This document shows, piece after piece, positions 7,592 to 11,673 of a DNA stretch of 11,673 nt (within the stretch, counting starts at the first letter, position 1; each line of letters opens with the position of its first letter). The translations under genes and the position numbers were made by a program. The notes below the pieces were generated by a model. The model ran no database searches, was not told where the DNA came from, and saw only the letters and a list, made by a program, of their open reading frames with translations. This stretch comes from Russula earlei. Taxonomy: Eukaryota; Basidiomycota; Agaricomycetes; Russulales; Russulaceae. The stretch is from the NCBI GenBank assembly GCA_025769875.1, contig JAGFNK010001277.1:1-11673 (forward strand). Direction: 5' to 3'.

Positions 7592-7727
7592 TGTTGAAGA
7601 TGCACAGTGTGTGTGATTAGATAGCAGCAGATGATAAGATCGCAGGCAGATCTATCAGACAATAGTTCAGTTCAGTTGTGATTGCATCACAACGCACCTG
7701 GGGCTCAGGCCAGTGCTGATCTCAACA
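7592..7727 (-). repeat. Short copia 3' LTR, TGTTGA...TCAACA
   Basis: Perfect 6-bp terminal inverted repeats (TGTTGA 7592-7597, TCAACA 7722-7727) bound 136 bp. The minus-strand U3 end follows a polypurine tract. Inside is a perfect 8-bp-arm hairpin (7675-7682 with 7686-7693). I see no TATA box or GCCCYAAGCTY motif, so it is shorter and simpler than the other LTRs here. Confidence 0.75.
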
Positions 7728-7740
7728 TTCCCCTGTGATT
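7728..7740 (-). other. Copia polypurine tract
   Basis: On the minus strand AATCACAGGGGAA directly precedes the LTR terminus TGTTGA. Purine-rich tracts in this position prime plus-strand DNA synthesis in LTR retrotransposons. Confidence 0.7.
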
Positions 7741-7760
7741 AGAACAGTTGGTAGGTCAGA

Positions 7761-8240
7761 TCAAAGGAGACCTAAACCATCGATGAAGGTCTGAAGCAAC
7801 GCATGAGCAAGCGGCTTGGTGAGGCCATCAGCAAGCATCTCTCCTGTAGGTGTATGGATCAGTGTGACCAGTCCATCTTCAACATATTGGCAAATAGTAT
7901 GATGCTTGATAGGGATATGTTTTGATCGTCTTCCGGTGACTGGATTGAGGGTGAGATCAACTGCGCCTTTGTTATCACCATGAATTGGAATTGGATTGGA
8001 GATTTGGTAGCCAATCTTGGAGAAGAAGCTCCAATGCCATGCGGCTTGATTAGCTGTGTTGGCTGATGCCATATATTTGGCTTGAGTGGTGCTTTGGGCA
8101 ACAGTCTTCTGTTTGCGCGATGACCAAGAGATCGCAGCGCTAGATAGTAGGAAGACATAGCCTGAGGTGGAACAAGAGTCATCTGCATTGTCTCTGAGGC
8201 TAGAGTCAGAGTACCCATGTAGTCTGCTATCGCTAGTGCT
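7761..8240 (-). pseudogene. Ty1/copia RNase H domain (5'-truncated pol)
   Basis: An uninterrupted minus frame without its own start carries the whole copia RNase H: LHGYSDSSL (first Asp at 8207-8205), CSTSGYVFLL, ISWSSRKQKTVAQSTTQAKY, HGDNKGAVDL (Asp at 7976-7974), GRRSKHIPIKHH and TGEMLADGLTKPL, ending in a stop at 7761. Copia RNase H usually has TEAEY and KHID; here these read TQAKY and KHIP, so two acidic positions are changed. This could be decay or a lineage trait. The frame is otherwise intact, suggesting a relatively young insertion. Confidence 0.85.
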
Positions 8241-8245
8241 GTTGC

Positions 8246-8401
8246 TGGCTCAGCTCGAAATGGTTTTGAGCCGAGCCAGAGCCATATCTGAGCCGAGGTA
8301 AGCTGTTCAATGGCTTGCGGCTCAAAACAGCACAAGCCATTTTGAGCCATTTTGAGCCCTTTTGAAGTGCCAGATTTGGAGTTTTGAAGGGCCAGATTTG
8401 G
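8246..8401. repeat. Cluster of TTTTGAGCC motifs in both orientations plus a 22-bp tandem duplication
   Basis: An imperfect palindrome covers 8246-8278 (13 of 15 bases pair, spacer TGG). TTTTGAGCC is at 8264, 8340 and 8350, and its complement GGCTCAAAA at 8319; 8319-8327 and 8340-8348 form a perfect 9-bp-arm hairpin. Right after, TTTTGAAGTGCCAGATTTGG (8360) is repeated at 8382 with one difference. The cluster begins exactly where copia sequence stops. Confidence 0.75.
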
Positions 8402-8557
8402 ATATGGTTGCTTGATTTGGAGAGTTGTCTGCCACTTCTACATCGCGAGCAGGCCTCCCTTAGGCTCCCTTTCTGCCATCCTCAGTTACCATTGTGGACA
8501 TGTGGTCCTGTGTCTCGTCTTTTTATCTTTATATCCACCTTGACTCAAGTGCCACTC

Positions 8558-9706
8558 ATGAGCCTTGGCAAGATCTTTGGTGCCCCTTCCCCAGCAGAGG
8601 CTGCACTGTCTCCTGCCAAAGCTGCCCGTGTCCTGTCAGAAAGCTCAGCAGCAAACTCGCTGTACGCTACCATCTCAAAGATCTCAGGGTCGACCTCCTG
8701 CCGCCCATCAACGTTACAGCTTACCCCGTCCCCCCACCACTAGTCCAACAGTCAAAGCTTCTACCACCCAGACATCACTGCTCAGTCCAGACAATGGAAA
8801 GAAGAGTTGTCACAGCACACTGAGAGTTATGGTCGAGCCCTCATGTGCACCATCAAAGCCCGCCCTGGTCACAGCTCCACGCGCGATCCAGAGACGCCAT
8901 CTCGCAAAAAAGGAATCTTCACTGAACCGTCAGTACGCGGGTCACGTCCAGTGCTTCCTTCATCTGATGAGCAGGTTGCACTCGGTGACAAGGTGGATCA
9001 CAGGTATCTGTCGTAAGTATCGGTGGTGCGGAAGCTTCTCCCCGATTGTGCTGCCACTGCTTCTGCCTGGACAGCGGCTGACAACCATTTTTGGGCCATG
9101 TGGCTGGTCCCAAGTTGGTAAACTTCAGTCGGGCGCTCGTGACTGCTGCCGACATCACTTCAGTCGCGACATGGGGCCATGTGCCCCCGACACCATTGGG
9201 CATAGAATGCCTGTGAGCATGAGTAAGGTGCACAAAGTTATGCAGTGGTTGTGCTCATGCAGCAAGGGCCATGGTCTCGACGACGACAGAGAAACCTCTG
9301 TGCCGCTGGGCAGGAAGCTATCCATATGCGATGCCCTTCATTGTCAGCGCAAACAATTTCATGTGACTGACTTGAACCCTTTGGTGCTAGGATTGCGACA
9401 GATCTGAATCCACAATTCTGCCTCCAAAGAAGTCGACTATGGAGCAGCAGGAGCTGGAGATGTTGAACCACACCCAGATGACCAATCTGCTTTAACATCG
9501 ACAAGTCAACTGCTACAAAGCTTGGCAAGCTGTCGACGTTGAAAGAGGAATTGTGCGTTTTTTCTTATTGTCGACTTTCTCCCTCCCTAGCTCACTAATG
9601 ATCGGTATCTAGCATCATGTGTAAATCTCTCAAATGGTACCAGTCCTCTCTGAACAACCACCCTGTGCGTTGCATCATCCGCTCGTCCCCACCTCCCCTC
9701 CGCTAG
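8558..9706 (+). pseudogene. Unrecognised decayed multi-exon gene
   Basis: An ATG at 8558 opens MSLGKIFGAPSPAEAALSPA. The frame reads naturally to 9013 apart from a TAG at 8741-8743, passing through QWKEELSQHTESYGRALMC and PSSDEQVALGDKVDHRYL. At 9013 a GTAAGT donor-like site coincides with a TAA. Further protein-like pieces occur in other frames: RALVTAADITSVATWGHVPP (about 9129-9188), ASKEVDYGAAGAGDVEPHPD (about 9421-9480) and KSTATKLGKLSTLKEEF up to a good 60-bp intron (9553-9612: GTGCGT, CTAAT branch site, CTAG). The last exon would end at the TAG 9704-9706. I cannot assign a family. The mosaic of frames suggests a frameshifted relic of a host gene or an unknown element gene. The gag-only retroelement sits 35 bp beyond its end. 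Confidence 0.35.
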
Positions 9707-9740
9707 CATTTGTACACTTGGCTGACTTGTCCACATTATC

Positions 9741-10234
9741 TGTCACCGACTGGGGGCGGTGTCGCTGACAAATCGGTTCACGCGCGAGATAAACGCAGCG
9801 AGTCGAGCGAGACACTAAGTCTTTCGCGAGTTTCGGGGATCTCGGAGACGATATTGCCGAGGCAAATATGTTCCGCGGAGAGGGGAGACTGTGAATAAGT
9901 CTTCACGTTGAGAAGGCTTATGAGCAAGAGAAGTTTCAGATAAGATGCTTGATGTCTTGCAAGCCTACAAGTCCTGAAGTTCGAAATCCAGTGATATTTC
10001 ACAGGAGAACAAGCTTAGGGCTTATTCTCCTCTACAGGCAGGTTTATATAGACAGTGTATCCTATATCAAATAGTAGACACAAGGTAACGATGAGGCAAT
10101 CGAGACTAGGGCACACTGGAAGGTGCTGGTACATGCGAGGCTGAGTGAGTCATAAAACGCGCGGGAACTGTGAGGTCTGTCCAGGTAGGCTTGTCCGGTT
10201 GCTGGTCCGGTCCGCAGAGCTGGTTCTTGTGACA
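9741..10234 (-). repeat. 3' LTR of the gag-only element, 494 bp, TGTCAC...GTGACA
   Basis: Perfect 6-bp inverted ends (TGTCAC at 9741, GTGACA at 10229-10234) bound the LTR. It follows a polypurine tract on the minus strand. TATATAA is at 10050-10044 and the start-site stem-loop at 10028-10002. U3 is about 185 bp and R plus U5 about 300 bp. The sequence left of 9741 ends in TTATC, which should recur beyond the 5' LTR as the target duplication. Confidence 0.85.
10002..10050 (-). promoter_or_regulatory. LTR core promoter: TATATAA and start-site stem-loop
   Basis: On the minus strand TATATAA begins at 10050 and GCCCTAAGCTT begins at 10021, 29 nt downstream. The motif lies in an 11-bp stem (GGAGAATAAGC with GCTTGTTCTCC) around loop CCTAA, with one U-G wobble at the fifth pair from the loop. 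The transcript should begin within or just before this hairpin. Confidence 0.65.
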
Positions 10235-10247
10235 TTACCCCCTTGTT
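10235..10247 (-). other. Polypurine tract of the gag-only element
   Basis: AACAAGGGGGTAA lies directly before the LTR terminus TGTCAC on the minus strand. This is the plus-strand primer site of LTR retrotransposons and fixes the LTR boundary. Confidence 0.8.
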
Positions 10248-10345
10248 AACGTCCTAAGTGGCGTAGGGATAAGAGTCGATTGACAGCGATGAGTGTGGAA
10301 ATGGAGTTGGTCGCGAGGAACTCGACATATTCTGTCGGTTTTGCA

Positions 10346-11503
10346 TCATCGATGTGGATTCCTGCAACGATCAGCGATGTGTCCGTGGTGGTTGCAAAGG
10401 ACGCAGATGGCAATCTTGGGACACTCGAACGTGTCGTGTCCTCCATCGTGGCACCAAGCACACTTGTCCGAAAGTCGAGGGGTGAATTGATACCACGGGT
10501 CCAGTAGGGCTTCTTTGGCATCTTTATGCTCCTGGTCGGTAAGTTGGGGCATGGTTCCAAACAAGACTCGTGGTTCGAGATGCGTTTTGGCATTAGCTTT
10601 GGCCAGTTTGACTTCCGCGTCTCTGACTTCCCACACCATGTCGTGGTATCTTTCGCGAGCGGTGACGAGGCTGTTCGCCATTTGTCGTGTTTTCTTAATG
10701 GCGAACCGGTAGTGACATACTTCTGCCTCTAGGGATAGGTCTTGCTCGAACCTAAGTGCCTCGTCTATAGCCTTAGTGTGTCTGAGGCCTTCTTTAAACA
10801 GGAAGGCATCTTTCTGCGTAAGAAGGGGGCGAGGGTAGGGGTCAGCTCTGGCTTGAATGGGAATGCGATGAGTGGGACATCCGGGACCGTAGGTGGCTAG
10901 TAAAGAGGGGAAGCCATGCGTCAAGTCAGGGAGAACGAAGCGAGGGGGAAGCGTGTCGTCTTCATTGCCTGGGTCTGGGATCAGTAGATCTAGTCCGAGG
11001 TCTCCTTCTTCCCATCCTTCTCCAAGTTCTTCTAATTCCGTGAGTTGGGTGCGACTAGTGGGTGGTTCATAGATGGGGGGAGGAGTTCTTCTTTCGTGGT
11101 TTATGGAGGTGAAATTTTCGTTTAGGAGGACGATATTTTCGACTTGTTGGATGATGGGTGTAGTAGTGCGTGGGGGAATTGGAATGGGGTCAGGTGAAGG
11201 GGAGCGGATGTGATAGGAGGGACTGCGGGTTCTGATAGGAGAGTTGGTTCCTTGAGTAGGGGATCGATTACCGAAGGCTCGCAGTATGGTGGTGAGGGAA
11301 TCGTCTTCCCATAGTTCGCGCGCTTGTACGATCATTGCAGCGTGTTGTGCTGCTCGTCGGATGAGTATTCTGGTGTTGATGGTTGCCGCTGTCGAGGGAG
11401 AGGGCTCTCTAGACAGTGGTAGATGGATAAGTGTAGGGGAATAAGGTGGAGTGGGTACAAGGGTAGCGGTGGAAGCGGTAGGAGAGTTCTGAGTGGAGGA
11501 CAT
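10346..11503 (-). CDS. gag: Gag-like protein with two CCHC zinc knuckles, intact, 385 residues
   Basis: The frame is open from ATG (11503-11501) to TGA at 10346. The N-terminal third is Ser/Thr/Pro-rich and likely disordered. Residues about 150-180 are acidic (ELEELGEGWEEGDLGLDLL). Residues about 225-310 are charged and probably helical (EALRFEQDLSLEAEV.., EVRDAEVKLAKANAKTHLE), a plausible assembly region. The C-terminus holds two zinc knuckles of the form CX2CX4HX4C: Cys348, Cys351, His356, Cys361 and Cys367, Cys370, His375, Cys380, only five residues before the end. Such knuckles bind the element RNA in nucleocapsids. Position directly before a polypurine tract and LTR supports Gag rather than a host protein. 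No stop or frameshift is present. An overlapping frame (10593-10246) extends 33 codons past the Gag stop; its meaning is unclear. Confidence 0.75.
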   Translation of the reverse strand: MSSTQNSPTASTATLVPTPPYSPTLIHLPLSREPSPSTAATINTRILIRRAAQHAAMIVQARELWEDDSLTTILRAFGNRSPTQGTNSPIRTRSPSYHIRSPSPDPIPIPPRTTTPIIQQVENIVLLNENFTSINHERRTPPPIYEPPTSRTQLTELEELGEGWEEGDLGLDLLIPDPGNEDDTLPPRFVLPDLTHGFPSLLATYGPGCPTHRIPIQARADPYPRPLLTQKDAFLFKEGLRHTKAIDEALRFEQDLSLEAEVCHYRFAIKKTRQMANSLVTARERYHDMVWEVRDAEVKLAKANAKTHLEPRVLFGTMPQLTDQEHKDAKEALLDPWYQFTPRLSDKCAWCHDGGHDTFECPKIAICVLCNHHGHIADRCRNPHR

Positions 11504-11673
11504 GTCTGTTGTGTTTTTGGGGGTAGAGCGGTAGGGAATGGTTGTTTGTAGGTGGTGTTTTTATATTTGGGGTCGTCCAGCCGAAGCGGAGTAGTAGTAT
11601 TCTGTTAGAAGTTCTGGGGCGTTGAGGTCGTGGTGGTCGACCATGAGTCATATGATGCAGGGTATCCCTTCCA
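11504..11673 (-). other. Leader of the gag-only element (partial)
   Basis: This stretch precedes the gag start and should be the untranslated leader between the 5' LTR and gag. It is A/C-rich near the start codon and has an ATATAAAAA run at about 11560. The LTR end and primer-binding site are not recognisable within the window. Confidence 0.4.

Larger units (their letters stand above)
7592..8240 (-). mobile_element. Ty1/copia 3' end: RNase H, polypurine tract and 136-bp LTR, inserted in gypsy integrase
   Basis: Order on the minus strand: RNase H (8240-7761), polypurine tract, then LTR from 7727 to 7592. Everything 5' of RNase H (gag, protease, integrase, reverse transcriptase, left LTR) is missing, so no second target-duplication copy can be checked. 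The junction with the gypsy integrase codons at 7591 is clean, showing the copia element landed in an existing gypsy copy. Confidence 0.8.
9741..11673 (-). mobile_element. LTR retrotransposon with gag only (no pol), 5' LTR outside window
   Basis: On the minus strand the order is: leader (11673-11504), gag (11503-10346), about 100 bp, polypurine tract (10247-10235), 3' LTR (10234-9741). There is no room for protease, reverse transcriptase, RNase H or integrase between gag and the tract. This is the plan of non-autonomous gag-bearing elements, known in plants as TR-GAG. All parts look intact, unlike the other elements here. The 5' LTR and primer-binding site must lie to the right of the window. 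Confidence 0.65.

Noticed and set aside
11661..11673. TGGAAGGGATACC on the minus strand as a primer-binding site of the gag-only element
   Set aside because: It starts with TGG, but the window ends there, no LTR terminus is visible next to it, and the implied tRNA discriminator base would be unusual.
1..11673. CRISPR arrays, tRNA or rRNA genes, bacterial operons
   Set aside because: No spaced identical repeats with unique spacers, no cloverleaf or rRNA-like sequence, and introns plus retrotransposons point to a eukaryote.

Overview
The window looks like transposon-packed intergenic DNA from a filamentous basidiomycete, most likely an Agaricomycete. Reasons: short GT..AG introns of 42-60 bp; a PIF/Harbinger-type element with a Myb/SANT-like partner gene of the kind common in mushroom-forming fungi; a chromodomain Ty3/gypsy pol; a Ty1/copia RNase H; and a Gag with two CCHC zinc knuckles. 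I see no housekeeping gene, tRNA or rRNA, so the species assignment is inference only.

Layout. 1-432 is GC-rich, Ala/Gly-rich low-complexity sequence. 458-1480 is a doubtful two-exon Ser/Pro-rich gene with a poly(A) signal at 1559. 1565-2328 has no gene but holds short repeats. 2329-4687 is a decayed Harbinger-type transposon on +: a Myb/SANT-like gene (three exons, interrupted by an 18-bp coding minisatellite) followed by a DDE transposase gene (two exons) that is cut off after the first catalytic Asp. The cut is made by an LTR-like element at 4688-5415. 5559-6135 is a solo LTR with a GAGGG target duplication, sitting in the 3' part of a minus-strand Ty3/gypsy pol (integrase, chromodomain, C-terminal tail; 6136-7591). 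That integrase is broken at 7591/7592 by a minus-strand Ty1/copia 3' end (136-bp LTR, polypurine tract, RNase H; 7592-8240). 8246-8401 is a cluster of TTTTGAGCC repeats. 8558-9706 is an unrecognised, decayed plus-strand gene. 9741 to the right edge is a minus-strand LTR retrotransposon that appears to carry only gag: LTR, polypurine tract, an intact 385-residue Gag, and no pol.

Most notable points. (1) Three different LTRs (4688-5415 on +, 5559-6135 on -, 9741-10234 on -) share one core-promoter layout: a TATA-like box and, exactly 29 nt after its first base, the 11-mer GCCC(T/C)AAGCT(T/C). In two of them this lies in a stem-loop with the same CCTAA loop, a compensated base pair and a U-G wobble at the same position. 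(2) The gag-only element is intact while all its neighbours are decayed, which suggests recent movement using proteins supplied in trans. (3) Most internal stops in the decayed genes are TGA, several where relatives would carry Arg, which fits CGA-to-TGA decay at methylated CpG. The frameshifts, in contrast, lie in homopolymer runs and could partly be assembly errors.
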